Shown here: positions 1-8,463 of the stretch, piece after piece | How the letters are laid out: each line of letters begins with the position of its first letter | How positions within the stretch are numbered: position 1 is the first letter of the stretch | Assembly (NCBI RefSeq): GCF_000348805.1 | Contig: NC_020510.1 | Location: forward strand, 186,001 to 250,000 | Reading direction: 5' to 3' | DNA length: 64,000 nt | Origin: Blattabacterium cuenoti BPAA | GTDB taxonomy: Bacteria; Bacteroidota; Bacteroidia; Flavobacteriales; Blattabacteriaceae | Position numbers and translations under genes: made by a program | The notes under the pieces: generated by a model | Databases searched by the model: none | What the model saw: the letters and a program-made list of their open reading frames with translations, nothing else | Told to the model about the DNA's origin: nothing

Positions 1-1
1 T

Positions 2-613
2 GAAGATATTTTTTCTATAAAAGAAAATATAAATAAACAAAATAAAAATATTAAATCATCAGAAATATTGATCAATAAATATGAAAAACAAAAAGATCAT
101 ATCAAAAATCATAAAGAATTATATTCTCTAGATAAAGAAATTGATTATCAAAAGTTAGAAATCCAATTAGCTAAAAAAAAAATTAAGGAATTGAATCTTC
201 AAATTCATAAAAAGGAAGAAAATCTAAAGAAAAAAGAAGAGATATTAGAAAATAAAAAAGAACATCTTTTTCATAAAAAAAAAGAATTGAATAATATTCT
301 CGTAGAAAATGAGAAAGAAGAACAAATTCTATTAGAAAAATCTTCATGTTTTTCCAAAAAAATAGATAATGATTTATTAAAAACTTATCAAAAAATCAGA
401 AACGGAGTAAAAAATGGAATAGCTATTGCCCCAGTACAAAGAGGAGCTCCTTTGGGTTCTTATCTAGCAATAACACCTCAAAAATATTCTGAACTAATAC
501 AACGTAATAAACTCTTAATAGATGAGCATAGTGGAAGAATATTAATAGATGCGGAATTGGCTGAGGAAGAAAAGAAAAAATCTTTTGTTTTTTGTTATAA
601 AAAAAAAATATAG
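2..613 (+). CDS. Coiled-coil protein with degenerate C4 zinc-ribbon domain (DUF164/CT398-like), 5' end outside window
   Basis: The frame is open to the left edge, so the gene is partial; about 203 codons are visible. Roughly the first 120 residues are a highly charged Lys/Glu/Leu coiled coil. The tail from about base 395 resembles the zinc-ribbon domain of flavobacterial DUF164-type proteins (RGAPLGSY at 440-463, IDEHSGR at 518-538). In that family two CxxC-like knuckles bind zinc. Here the four ligand positions read Pro, Ser, Asp and Ser, so zinc binding looks lost. The role of the family is not well defined; nucleic-acid or protein binding is usually assumed. The stop lies three bases before the next start, suggesting co-transcription. 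The TTG at 68 is probably an internal codon, not the start. Confidence 0.75.
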   Translation, partial: EDIFSIKENINKQNKNIKSSEILINKYEKQKDHIKNHKELYSLDKEIDYQKLEIQLAKKKIKELNLQIHKKEENLKKKEEILENKKEHLFHKKKELNNILVENEKEEQILLEKSSCFSKKIDNDLLKTYQKIRNGVKNGIAIAPVQRGAPLGSYLAITPQKYSELIQRNKLLIDEHSGRILIDAELAEEEKKKSFVFCYKKKI

Positions 614-616
614 ATT

Positions 617-1174
617 ATGGTACGAACTTATTCTTCTAGTGAAATTAAAATTCGAATTAAAGATTTTGAATTATTAGAAGTTTCTTCAGGAGAAAAGAAG
701 TTTTTGAAAACTTTTTTTTCGAATCAAGCAACTGTAATCATGTTTATTTGTAATCACTGTCCGTATGTTAAACACATCAATGCAGAATTAATTCGTTTAG
801 CTAATGATTTTATTCCAAAAAGGATTTCATTTTTAGCTATCAATTCTAATGACGCAAAAAAGTATCCAGAAGATTCTACAGAAAATATGAAAAAAGTATA
901 TTATCAATTAGGTTATCCTTTTCCTTATTTTTTTGATGAAACACAGGAAGTGGCTAAATATTATTGTGCAAAATGTACTCCTGAATTTTTTATATTTTCC
1001 GGAGAGGGGAATTTATGTTATCACGGACAATTAGATGATTCTAGACCTGGAAATGATGTTCCTGTTACAGGTAGTGATGTGAGAAATGTGTTGAAAAATA
1101 TTTTAAAAGGGAAAAAAATAATATCTCCGATAGTAAAATTGAGTTACGGATGTAATATCAAATGGAAAACATAA
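617..1174 (+). CDS. Thioredoxin-family (peroxiredoxin-like) protein
   Basis: This 185-residue cytoplasmic protein has a thioredoxin fold with the active-site pair Cys45-Asn-His-Cys48 followed by Pro-Tyr. That motif is typical of the PRX-like1 group of small thiol proteins found in Bacteroidota. A second Cys pair (117 and 120, in KCTPEF) sits before the cis-Pro region. There is no signal peptide, so the likely role is cytoplasmic thiol redox or peroxide handling; the substrate cannot be read from the sequence. The start is the ATG three bases after the upstream stop. The 3' end overlaps the convergent DHH phosphoesterase gene by 17 bases. Confidence 0.8.
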   Translation: MVRTYSSSEIKIRIKDFELLEVSSGEKKFLKTFFSNQATVIMFICNHCPYVKHINAELIRLANDFIPKRISFLAINSNDAKKYPEDSTENMKKVYYQLGYPFPYFFDETQEVAKYYCAKCTPEFFIFSGEGNLCYHGQLDDSRPGNDVPVTGSDVRNVLKNILKGKKIISPIVKLSYGCNIKWKT

Positions 1175-2165
1175 GAGGTTTATAATAATAGGGAATAATA
1201 TTTAAAAAATATTTTATAGATTCAGATAAATTTTTTTCTGATGTTCCTCCTGCCGCATTTCTGTGTCCTCCTCCTCTAAAATGTTTTCTCGCAAACATAT
1301 TTACGTCAAAATTTCCTTTCGAACGAAAGGAAATTTTGATAGGGAATTTTTCTTTTTCTTCAAAAAATAAGACTGAAAAAACAATGTTTTTAATACCTAA
1401 TCCATAGGTAATAATTCCTTCTTTATCTTCTGGTTTATAGGAATCAGAATTGATATCCGAAGCTTTTATGCTTGTATAAGCTGTTCTATATTTTTTAATA
1501 ATTTTCAATTTTTTTAAGGCTTTAGATAATAGTTTTAATCTGTTTTCATTGTATTTTTCTTGTAAATGATCATAAATAGAATTGATATCAATTCCCTTCT
1601 CTATTAATTTTCCTGCAATAAAATGAGTTTCTGAAGTAACAGAAGGAAAGCGAAAAAAACCTGTATCAGTCATTAATCCTACATATAAACACGTAGCTAT
1701 TTTTTTGTCTATTTTGTCTAAATTATTCATATCAGATATGAATCGAAAAACTAAAATACTGGTAGCTGCTACTGTAGGGTCTGAAAACATAAAATCAAAA
1801 CAAAATGGATAAGGATGATGATCAATTAATATTTTTTTTGCTTTCGAACACAAAAAAAGATTTTTTATCTTATTAATTCTTGAAAAATTATTAAAATCTA
1901 TAAAAAAAATATAATCAGAATTTACAATCTTTTTTTTTACTAAAGATTCTGTATGTTTAGAAAATACAAGGATATCCTCAGTTCCAGGAAGCCATTGAAA
2001 AGATTCAGGATATTCTGTTGGAGAGATTAAATCTACATCATGTTTTAATTTTCTAAAATAAAACAAAAGAGCTAAAGAAGATCCTAAAGCATCTCCATCT
2101 GGATTATTGTGAGGAAATAATACAATTTTTTTTTTATTTATTCCATTGATGTTAGAAAGCAACAT
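1158..2165 (-). CDS. DHH-family phosphoesterase (NrnA-like nanoRNase/pAp phosphatase)
   Basis: The 335-residue protein carries the DHH-DHHA1 architecture: an N-terminal metal motif DGDALGS (23-29), the signature DHH at 115-117 and a C-terminal DHHA1 glycine motif GGGHRNAAGG (298-307). Members of this length degrade 2-5 nt oligoribonucleotides and dephosphorylate pAp; cyclic di-AMP hydrolysis is an alternative activity that sequence alone does not exclude. It is the last gene of the minus-strand run dapD-tsaC-cca, one base after cca, so probably co-transcribed. RNA-end turnover fits beside the CCA-adding enzyme. All metal-binding motifs look intact. Confidence 0.85.
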   Translation of the reverse strand: MLLSNINGINKKKIVLFPHNNPDGDALGSSLALLFYFRKLKHDVDLISPTEYPESFQWLPGTEDILVFSKHTESLVKKKIVNSDYIFFIDFNNFSRINKIKNLFLCSKAKKILIDHHPYPFCFDFMFSDPTVAATSILVFRFISDMNNLDKIDKKIATCLYVGLMTDTGFFRFPSVTSETHFIAGKLIEKGIDINSIYDHLQEKYNENRLKLLSKALKKLKIIKKYRTAYTSIKASDINSDSYKPEDKEGIITYGLGIKNIVFSVLFFEEKEKFPIKISFRSKGNFDVNMFARKHFRGGGHRNAAGGTSEKNLSESIKYFLNIIPYYYKPLMFSI

Positions 2166-2166
2166 A

Positions 2167-3585
2167 TTATTTTTTTTTCAATCCCAATTCTTTTCCTTTT
2201 TTCAACATAATAAAATAAGCAGAATGAAAATTATTAGATATTTTTCCTTCCAAAATAGAATCTTTAACAAAATTTTTTATGATTCCTATTTCTTTACATG
2301 GATCAATTTGAAAAGCCTTCATTATATCATTTCCTGATATGGGAGATTTCCAATTTTGAATCCTATCTTTTTCTTCTAATTTTCTAATTCTTTCCATTAA
2401 AATATAAATATTTTTTTGATATTGATTTTTTTTTTCTATATTATTAGTAGTAATATCAGCGATACATAATTTCATTAAATCTTCTAAATCGTTTCCTATC
2501 TCAAATAATAATCTGCGTATAGCAGAATCACTAGTATTATTTCCTATTAACGCAATAGGTTTATAACTATGCTGAATCATTTTTTGAACATATTTCATAG
2601 AAGAACCTTTTGGAAGCTTTAAACGTTGGAATATATTTGGAACCATCTTAGATCCTACAAATTCGTGAGAATGGAAAGACCATCCTATTTTAGGAAAAAA
2701 TTTTTTGGTATAAGTCTTCCCTATATCATGAAGTAATGCGACCCATCTTAACCAAATAGAATTATTTTTTTCTTTACTAATATTATCTACTACTTGCAAA
2801 GTATGATAGAAATTATCTTTGTGTTTATATCCATTTTTTTCTTCTATTCCTTTTAACGAAACTAATTCAGGTAATATAATTGATAATAATCCAGATTTAT
2901 ATAATAAAAGCAATCCTATAGAAGGCTTTTTAGATAGTAAAATTTTGTGAAATTCTTCTACAATTCTTTCTGTAGAAACAATATTGATTCTATTTTTATT
3001 CTTTTGAATTGATTGGAATGAATGTTTTTCAATTTTAAACTGTAGTTGAGTAGCAAATCGTATAGCTCGCATCATTCGGAGTGGATCATCCGAATAAGTA
3101 AGATTGGCATCTAATGGTGTTCTTAATATTTTTTTTTTTAAATCTGATACCCCTCCAAATGGATCTATCAATTTTCCATAATTATTACGGTTTAAACTAA
3201 TAGCTAAAGTATTGATTGTAAAATCTCTTCTATTTTGATCATCTTGTAAAGATCCAAACTGAATAATTGGGTTTCTACTAGAAAAAGAGTAAGATTCTTT
3301 TCTTGATCCTACAAATTCGATTTTTTGATTATCGTATTCTAACATAGCTGTTCCAAAACGTTTAAATATTCTGATTATCGGAGAAGGAATAAGATATTTA
3401 GAAACTTCTTCAGCTAATCTTACTCCTTCTCCGATAGTTAAAATATCTAAATCCTTTGATTCTATTTCTCCTATCAAAATATCTCGAACATAACCTCCCA
3501 CTACATAACTTTTTTGTTCTATTCTTTGAGAAGAAATACTTATAATGCGAAATATTTTTTGATGAAGAACAGATGATAAATTCAT
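2167..3585 (-). CDS. cca: CCA tRNA nucleotidyltransferase with HD domain
   Basis: This enzyme adds or repairs the 3' CCA end of tRNAs. The 472-residue protein has the class II nucleotidyltransferase head: GGYVRD at 30-35, catalytic acidic pair in KDLDI (Asp45 and Asp47), RRDFTIN at 119-125 and the conserved DPLRMMRA at 167-174. A C-terminal HD phosphohydrolase domain follows (LLHDIGK, His286-Asp287). Length and domain order match the common flavobacterial CCA/poly(A) polymerase-like protein. The Ile in ILTIGEG-type neighbourhood cannot tell CCA from A-adding specificity, but a single copy in a reduced genome implies the complete CCA activity. It is one base from its operon neighbours on each side. 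Confidence 0.92.
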   Translation of the reverse strand: MNLSSVLHQKIFRIISISSQRIEQKSYVVGGYVRDILIGEIESKDLDILTIGEGVRLAEEVSKYLIPSPIIRIFKRFGTAMLEYDNQKIEFVGSRKESYSFSSRNPIIQFGSLQDDQNRRDFTINTLAISLNRNNYGKLIDPFGGVSDLKKKILRTPLDANLTYSDDPLRMMRAIRFATQLQFKIEKHSFQSIQKNKNRINIVSTERIVEEFHKILLSKKPSIGLLLLYKSGLLSIILPELVSLKGIEEKNGYKHKDNFYHTLQVVDNISKEKNNSIWLRWVALLHDIGKTYTKKFFPKIGWSFHSHEFVGSKMVPNIFQRLKLPKGSSMKYVQKMIQHSYKPIALIGNNTSDSAIRRLLFEIGNDLEDLMKLCIADITTNNIEKKNQYQKNIYILMERIRKLEEKDRIQNWKSPISGNDIMKAFQIDPCKEIGIIKNFVKDSILEGKISNNFHSAYFIMLKKGKELGLKKK

Positions 3586-3586
3586 A

Positions 3587-4168
3587 TCACTCTCGTAATA
3601 TTTTGACCTGATCAGATTCTATTTTTATAATAGAAGAACTCCTATTGTTCATTTTTTCTTCTCTACGGAAATTTACAACATAATCTGTTTTATTTAAAAT
3701 AAAAGGATGAATTTCTGAAAAAGATTTTGGAGTAATAAATCCAGAAAAATTAGCAGAAGTAGAAATTATGGGTCTATCCAAATTTTGAATCAAGCAAATA
3801 CAAAATGGATCATGTGTTAAACGAACAGCTAAAGTTTTATCTTGTCTAAAAAAATTAGATGCTATTTTTTTAGTATTTTCATATACTATAGTAATAGGTT
3901 TTTCTTTTTTAACAAAATTATCTAAAATTATTTTTTTAGTAAAATGAGGAATTTTTCCTACTAATTGATGCAAACGATCCATACTTTCTACTAAAACAAT
4001 CATAGACTTATAAAAATTTCTATTCTTGATTTCACATATTCTTTTTATAGCTTGTAAGTTAAAAGCATCACATCCCAATCCCCATACAGTATCTGTAGGA
4101 TACAATAGATTTTTTCCTTTTCTTAATATATTTACACTTCTTTCTATTTCTTCTACGTAAAAAGACAT
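3587..4168 (-). CDS. tsaC: L-threonylcarbamoyladenylate synthase (YrdC/Sua5 family, short form)
   Basis: TsaC makes threonylcarbamoyl-AMP from threonine, bicarbonate and ATP, the first step of the universal t6A modification at tRNA position 37. The 193-residue protein is the YrdC-like domain alone, without the extra Sua5 domain. It shows PTDTVWGLGCD at 24-34 and the nucleotide/threonine-binding STSANFSG segment near residue 140. It lies between dapD (no gap) and cca (one base), in one minus-strand operon, so two of the four genes serve tRNA maturation. The other t6A genes are not in this window. Confidence 0.92.
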   Translation of the reverse strand: MSFYVEEIERSVNILRKGKNLLYPTDTVWGLGCDAFNLQAIKRICEIKNRNFYKSMIVLVESMDRLHQLVGKIPHFTKKIILDNFVKKEKPITIVYENTKKIASNFFRQDKTLAVRLTHDPFCICLIQNLDRPIISTSANFSGFITPKSFSEIHPFILNKTDYVVNFRREEKMNNRSSSIIKIESDQVKILRE

Positions 4169-4990
4169 TTAAATTGATAAATTATGGGTTCTCAATGCAT
4201 CATTTAAAGAGATTTTTTTGTCTGTGCTTTCTTTTCTTTTTCCTATAATCATAGCACATGGAACATGATATCTTCCTGAAGGGAATTCTTTTGGATAAGT
4301 TCCTGGTATGACAACAGAATATTTCGGAACTATACCCTTAATTTCAATAGGGGTTTCATTAGTTACATCAAATATTTTAGTAGAGGCTGTCAAAACTACA
4401 TTTGCTCCTAAAACAGCCCCTTCTTTTATTAAAACTCCTTCTACTAAAATACATCTAGATCCAATAAAAACATTATCCTCAATAATAACTGGATGGGACT
4501 GTAAAGGTTCTAAAACTCCTCCTATTCCTACTCCTCCACTTACATGAACACGTTCTCCTATTTGAGCGCAACTTCCCACTGTTGCCCATGTATCTATCAT
4601 CGTATCTCTTCCTATATATGCCCCTATATTTACATAAGAAGGCATAAGAATGACTCCCGGAGATATATATGAACCATAACGTGTTATAGCATGAGGAACG
4701 ACACGAACTCCTTTTTCCTTAAATTTATTCTTAATAGGAATTTTATCATAAAACTCTAATGGGCCTAATTTTATTGTATTCATTTTTTGAACAGAAAAAT
4801 ACATAATAATAGCTTTTTTAATCCATTCATTAACTATCCATTTTCCATTTAAATAATTCGATACTCTAATTGAACCTGTTTCTAAATGTTCAATAACCTG
4901 AAAAACTACATTTTTTATGTGTTTATCAGTAGCCCATTCTCCATTTTTATTATTCCAAGCTTTTTCTATTTCTAATTTTAGTCTATTCAT
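4169..4990 (-). CDS. dapD: 2,3,4,5-tetrahydropyridine-2,6-dicarboxylate N-succinyltransferase
   Basis: DapD succinylates tetrahydrodipicolinate in the succinylase branch of the lysine and diaminopimelate pathway. The 273-residue length matches the family. The N-terminal helical part is followed by a left-handed beta-helix with hexapeptide-type repeats (about 100-235, for example the VNIGAYIGRDTMIDTWATVG region). The C-terminal segment ends in the conserved CAMIIGKR-type motif. It is the first gene of the minus-strand operon and has the best-matching promoter in the window upstream (5020-5050). It supplies both peptidoglycan and, in a symbiont, lysine for the host. Confidence 0.95.
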   Translation of the reverse strand: MNRLKLEIEKAWNNKNGEWATDKHIKNVVFQVIEHLETGSIRVSNYLNGKWIVNEWIKKAIIMYFSVQKMNTIKLGPLEFYDKIPIKNKFKEKGVRVVPHAITRYGSYISPGVILMPSYVNIGAYIGRDTMIDTWATVGSCAQIGERVHVSGGVGIGGVLEPLQSHPVIIEDNVFIGSRCILVEGVLIKEGAVLGANVVLTASTKIFDVTNETPIEIKGIVPKYSVVIPGTYPKEFPSGRYHVPCAMIIGKRKESTDKKISLNDALRTHNLSI

Positions 4991-5019
4991 TTTTTATATT
5001 GGTTGATAAAAAAATAAAA

Positions 5020-5050
5020 CAAAAGTAGCAAAAATAAAATAAGATCACAA
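5020..5050 (-). promoter_or_regulatory. Candidate Bacteroidota-type promoter of the dapD operon
   Basis: On the minus strand a TTG (complement of 5048-5050) is followed after 20 bases by TACTTTTG (complement of 5020-5027), matching the Bacteroidota consensus TTG / about 19-21 bases / TAnnTTTG. It ends 30 bases upstream of the dapD ATG at 4990. A second overlapping box, TATTTTTG, lies at 5029-5036. Confidence 0.45.
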
Positions 5051-5060
5051 GTATATATTT

Positions 5061-5068
5061 TATATTTG
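5061..5068 (+). promoter_or_regulatory. TATATTTG -7 box immediately before ruvX
   Basis: TATATTTG matches the Bacteroidota -7 consensus TAnnTTTG and ends three bases before the ruvX ATG at 5072. If used, transcription would start at or inside the first codons, giving a leaderless or nearly leaderless message. No convincing -33 TTG was found, so this could be chance in AT-rich DNA. Confidence 0.25.
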
Positions 5069-5071
5069 ATA

Positions 5072-5503
5072 ATGTCAAAAATATTAGGGATAGATTATGG
5101 AAAAATTATGACTGGATTATCTATAACAGATGATAAAAAAATATTTGCGTTTGGACTAAATTCTGTTCCTACTAAAAATCTAATGAATTTTTTAGAATCT
5201 TTTTTAGTTTATGAAAAAATAGAAAAAATTGTTGTAGGATTGCCAAAAAAATTGAATAATCAAAAAGAAGTTTTAATAGAAACAGAAATTCAGAAATTTC
5301 TAAAAAAATTTCACATAAAATATCCTGAGATCAGGATAAAAAGATTAGATGAACGTTTTACATCTAAAATGGCTTTTGATACTATGATAAAATTGGGTTT
5401 AAAAAGGAAAAAAAGGAAAAAAAAAGTAATTTTAAATCAAATTAGTGCCACTATAATTTTACAGTCTTATCTTACAAAAAAAGAAAAAAAATTCATTAAT
5501 TAA
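5072..5503 (+). CDS. ruvX: Putative pre-16S rRNA nuclease / Holliday junction resolvase-like protein RuvX (YqgF)
   Basis: The 143-residue RNase H-fold protein has the YqgF signature: GIDYGK near the N-terminus with the catalytic Asp, VVGLPKK in the middle and the conserved DERFTSKMA segment. In bacteria YqgF trims the 5' end of pre-16S rRNA; the resolvase role is older and less certain. The ATG at 5072 is chosen rather than the TTG two codons earlier, because the family starts directly with the beta strand KILGIDYG. The peptide deformylase gene follows after five bases on the same strand. Confidence 0.9.
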   Translation: MSKILGIDYGKIMTGLSITDDKKIFAFGLNSVPTKNLMNFLESFLVYEKIEKIVVGLPKKLNNQKEVLIETEIQKFLKKFHIKYPEIRIKRLDERFTSKMAFDTMIKLGLKRKKRKKKVILNQISATIILQSYLTKKEKKFIN

Positions 5504-5508
5504 TTTAT

Positions 5509-6042
5509 ATGGTATTACCTATAATTTTTTATGGAAATCCTATTTTAAGAAAAAAATGTTTGAACATAGATTTATCTTCTTGTGATAGAAAAGAAGAAAT
5601 CAATCAATTGATTCAAAATATGTTTGAAACAATACACAAAGCAAAAGGGATAGGATTGGCTGCACCCCAGGTTGGAAAAAATATTAGACTTTTTATAGTC
5701 AAGACTCCTTACTTAAAGGGAGAAAATATAAGAAATTATAAGGAAGTTTTTATTAATGCGAAAATATTAAAAATTCATGGAAAAGAATGTAAATTTAATG
5801 AAGGGTGCCTGAGTATTCCTGGAATTATGGGATACATTAAAAGAAAAACTCATGTTAAAATTGAATATTATGATCAAAATTGGAAAAAACAAAAAAAAAC
5901 ATTAACAGGCATATGTGCAAGGGTTATTTTGCACGAATATGATCACATTGAAGGAAAACTTTTCATAGACTATTTCTCTTATAAAAAAAAGAAAACAATA
6001 AAAGAAAAATTGAGTCAATTATCCGAAAAAAATTTATTTTGA
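5509..6042 (+). CDS. def: Peptide deformylase
   Basis: Deformylase removes the N-formyl group from nascent proteins. All three metal-site motifs are present in this 177-residue protein: GIGLAAPQVG (47-56), EGCLSIPG (98-105, Cys100 is a metal ligand) and HEYDH (142-146, two His ligands and the catalytic Glu). Length is normal. It lies five bases after ruvX, probably in one transcript. Its last nine bases overlap the 3' end of the convergent rplT gene. Confidence 0.95.
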   Translation: MVLPIIFYGNPILRKKCLNIDLSSCDRKEEINQLIQNMFETIHKAKGIGLAAPQVGKNIRLFIVKTPYLKGENIRNYKEVFINAKILKIHGKECKFNEGCLSIPGIMGYIKRKTHVKIEYYDQNWKKQKKTLTGICARVILHEYDHIEGKLFIDYFSYKKKKTIKEKLSQLSEKNLF

Positions 6043-6384
6043 ATAAACATTCTCTACCATTTTTTTGAAAAGATCAGGGTCATTCATCGATATATGTGAA
6101 AGAATTTTTCTATTGATTTTAATTTTTTTTTCGGATAATTGATTCAAAAATTCAGAATAAGATTTTCCATACTGACGTATACCCGCATTGATACGTTGAA
6201 TCCAAAGAGATCTAAAATTTCTTTTTTTTATTTTTCTTCCTGAAAAAGCATAAACAAAGGACTTTTCTACAGCATTTTTAGCAACTGTATAAACTTTACT
6301 TCTGGAACCATAAAAACCTCTGGATGATTTCAGTATTTTTTTACGTTTTCTTCTAGAAGAAACCGCATTTGTAGATCTAGGCAT
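6034..6384 (-). CDS. rplT: Large ribosomal subunit protein bL20
   Basis: The 116-residue, very basic protein matches bL20: N-terminal PRSTNAVSSRRKRKKILKSS, then SRGFYGSRSKVYTVAKNAV and the conserved RDFRSLWIQRINA-like segment (here KKRNFRSLWIQRINAGIRQYG). bL20 binds 23S rRNA early in assembly. It ends the classic infC-rpmI-rplT order on the minus strand, six bases after rpmI. In several bacteria bL20 represses this operon through its leader; nothing here proves that control. Confidence 0.97.
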   Translation of the reverse strand: MPRSTNAVSSRRKRKKILKSSRGFYGSRSKVYTVAKNAVEKSFVYAFSGRKIKKRNFRSLWIQRINAGIRQYGKSYSEFLNQLSEKKIKINRKILSHISMNDPDLFKKMVENVYSK

Positions 6385-6390
6385 AATTTT

Positions 6391-6579
6391 CTAAATTTGT
6401 GTTTTTATGTTTTTTTGATCGGATCTATTCAACAAAGTAAATAAAGAAAGATAACGTTTCCTTTTTTTAGATTTTTTAGTTAATAAATGATTCTTGAATG
6501 CACGTTTTCTTTTAAAATATCCATTAGCTGTTTTTTTAAATCTTTTTTTCGATCCTGATTTTGTTTTTAGTTTAGGCAT
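6391..6579 (-). CDS. rpmI: Large ribosomal subunit protein bL35
   Basis: This 62-residue, Lys/Arg-rich protein begins [20 protein letters not shown], the diagnostic N-terminus of bL35, and keeps the [13 protein letters not shown] core. It lies between infC (13 bases upstream) and rplT (six bases downstream) in the conserved translation operon. Length is close to the usual 64-65 residues. Confidence 0.97.
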   Translation of the reverse strand: MPKLKTKSGSKKRFKKTANGYFKRKRAFKNHLLTKKSKKRKRYLSLFTLLNRSDQKNIKTQI

Positions 6580-6592
6580 AATAAATAAAACG

Positions 6593-7126
6593 TTAAAATT
6601 TTTTGGGAGCTAATATCATATACATTCTTTTTCCTTCCATTACCGGCATTTGCTCTACTTTTCCATATTCCTCAATTTCTTCCGCAAATTTTAATAATTT
6701 GATTTTACCTTGATCTTTGTATACTATAGAACGTCCTTTAAAAAAAACAAATACTTTCACTTTATCTCCGCGCATTAAAAATTTCTCTGCACTTTTAATC
6801 TTAACTTTTCCATCATGATCTCCAATCTGGGGGCCAAATCTAATTTCTTTAGTATTTACTTTAATTTGTTTCGCCTTAAATTGTTTTTTTCTTTTTTTTT
6901 GTTCATATAGAAATTTCTTGTAATCCAATATTTTACATACGGGAGGATTTAATTTAGGATTAATTTCAACCAAATCTAACTCTCTATTTCTAGAAAATTG
7001 AAGAGCTTCTTGTATAGAATAAATCCCATTTTCTATGGAAGAATCCCCGACTAAACGAACTTTTTGTGCATCAATCTTTTCATTAACTCGATGTTTCTCT
7101 TTTTTTTGCGGTAATGGTCGGTACAT
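6593..7126 (-). CDS. infC: Translation initiation factor IF-3
   Basis: IF-3 binds the 30S subunit, prevents premature 50S joining and checks the start codon and initiator tRNA. The 177-residue protein has the N-domain ([16 protein letters not shown] at about 14-29), a Lys-rich linker and the C-domain with [14 protein letters not shown]. The start is an ordinary ATG at 7126, not the rare ATT/ATC used for infC autoregulation in many bacteria, so that autocontrol may be missing. It lies 35 bases after thrS and 13 before rpmI. Confidence 0.96.
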   Translation of the reverse strand: MYRPLPQKKEKHRVNEKIDAQKVRLVGDSSIENGIYSIQEALQFSRNRELDLVEINPKLNPPVCKILDYKKFLYEQKKRKKQFKAKQIKVNTKEIRFGPQIGDHDGKVKIKSAEKFLMRGDKVKVFVFFKGRSIVYKDQGKIKLLKFAEEIEEYGKVEQMPVMEGKRMYMILAPKKF

Positions 7127-7161
7127 TCTATTTCTTTTATGCCCTCTTGAAAATTTTTTTT

Positions 7162-8436
7162 TTATAATAGTTTTATAGTTTTAGTTTTTAAATTTATTTC
7201 ATTCAAAATAGATTCTATTCCATTAGATATAGAAAATATTCCTATATGTCCTACCCCATGACGTCGTAATGACATCATTTCATTTTTTTCCTCTTTATTT
7301 CCCAAAATTATCATATAAGGAATCTTTTTTTCTTCAGAATCCCTAATTTTTTTATTAATTTTTTCATTTCTGTTATCAAGAAATACACGAATATTGTAAC
7401 TTGACATTAAATTTAAAATTTTTTTTGCATAAACTACATATTTATCACTTATAGGAAGTATAACGACTTGATTCGGGACTAACCACAATGGGAGATTTCC
7501 TTCTGTATGTTCTATCATAATAGCAATAATCCGTTCTAATGAACCGAAAGGTGCTCTATGTATCATTACTGGACGACATTTTTCGTTATTTTTTCCTTTA
7601 TAATATAAATTGAATCTTTCGGGTAAATTATAATCTACTTGAATCGTTCCAAGTTGCCAATTTCTTCCTAAAGAATCTTGAATAAGAAAATCTAATTTCG
7701 GTCCATAAAAAGCTGCATCTCCATAATTAATAGATGCTTCTATCTTTTCCTCTTGTACCACTTTTAATATATCTCTTTCAGCTTTTTCCCAATTTGTTTT
7801 TGATCCTATATAATCATCTATTTTTTTAGGGTCTCTCAGAGAGATTCTAACTGTATACGTCAGAAAACCTAAAGTACGAAAAACATAAAAAACTAAGTTA
7901 ATGACTTTTTTCAATTCTTCTAACAATTGATCGTAAGTACAAAAAATATGCGCATCATCTTGAGTAAAACATCTAACTCTAGTTAATCCATGAAGTTCTC
8001 CGCTTTGTTCATAACGATATACTGTTCCAAACTCCGCAAATCGTTTAGGAAGATCACGGTAGGACCATTCTTGAGAACGATAAATTTCACAATGATGAGG
8101 ACAATTCATAGGTTTTAAAAGAAACTCCTCTTCTTTACGAGGTGTGTAAATGGGATTAAAATGATTTTTTCCATATTTATCCCAATGCCCACTTCTAACA
8201 TACAATTTTTTATGTCCAATATGTGGTGTTATAACCATTTCATATCCAGATTTCTCTTGAACTTCAGTTAAAAAATTTTCTAAATTTTTTCTAAAAATTG
8301 TTCCTCTAGGTAACCATAAAGGTAATCCCGTTCCTACTCGATCAGAAAAAACAAAAAATTTTAGTTTTTTTCCTATCTTTCTATGATCTCTATTAAAATC
8401 TTTTTTTGAAAAAGAAACTGACTTATTTTTATTCAT
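7162..8436 (-). CDS. thrS: Threonyl-tRNA synthetase lacking the TGS and editing domains
   Basis: The 424-residue protein starts almost at the catalytic domain: RDHRKIGK at 16-23 corresponds to a point some 240 residues into a normal bacterial ThrRS of about 640. Class II motifs 2 and 3 are present, as are the three zinc ligands that select threonine: Cys112 (MNCPHHC), His163 (DDAHIFC) and His293 (MIHRAPFGSLER). The anticodon-binding domain fills the last 100 residues. The N-terminal TGS and second (SAD-like) editing domains are absent. Only 27 bases separate the ATG at 8436 from glpF, so they are not hidden upstream. Charging should work, but clearance of Ser-tRNA(Thr) in cis should not. Confidence 0.95.
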   Translation of the reverse strand: MNKNKSVSFSKKDFNRDHRKIGKKLKFFVFSDRVGTGLPLWLPRGTIFRKNLENFLTEVQEKSGYEMVITPHIGHKKLYVRSGHWDKYGKNHFNPIYTPRKEEEFLLKPMNCPHHCEIYRSQEWSYRDLPKRFAEFGTVYRYEQSGELHGLTRVRCFTQDDAHIFCTYDQLLEELKKVINLVFYVFRTLGFLTYTVRISLRDPKKIDDYIGSKTNWEKAERDILKVVQEEKIEASINYGDAAFYGPKLDFLIQDSLGRNWQLGTIQVDYNLPERFNLYYKGKNNEKCRPVMIHRAPFGSLERIIAIMIEHTEGNLPLWLVPNQVVILPISDKYVVYAKKILNLMSSYNIRVFLDNRNEKINKKIRDSEEKKIPYMIILGNKEEKNEMMSLRRHGVGHIGIFSISNGIESILNEINLKTKTIKLL

Positions 8437-8463
8437 AAAAATAAGTTACAAGTTTTTTTATTT

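Noticed and set aside
7124..7126. Rare ATT/ATC start codon of infC
   Set aside because: A normal ATG is present at the position expected for the family.
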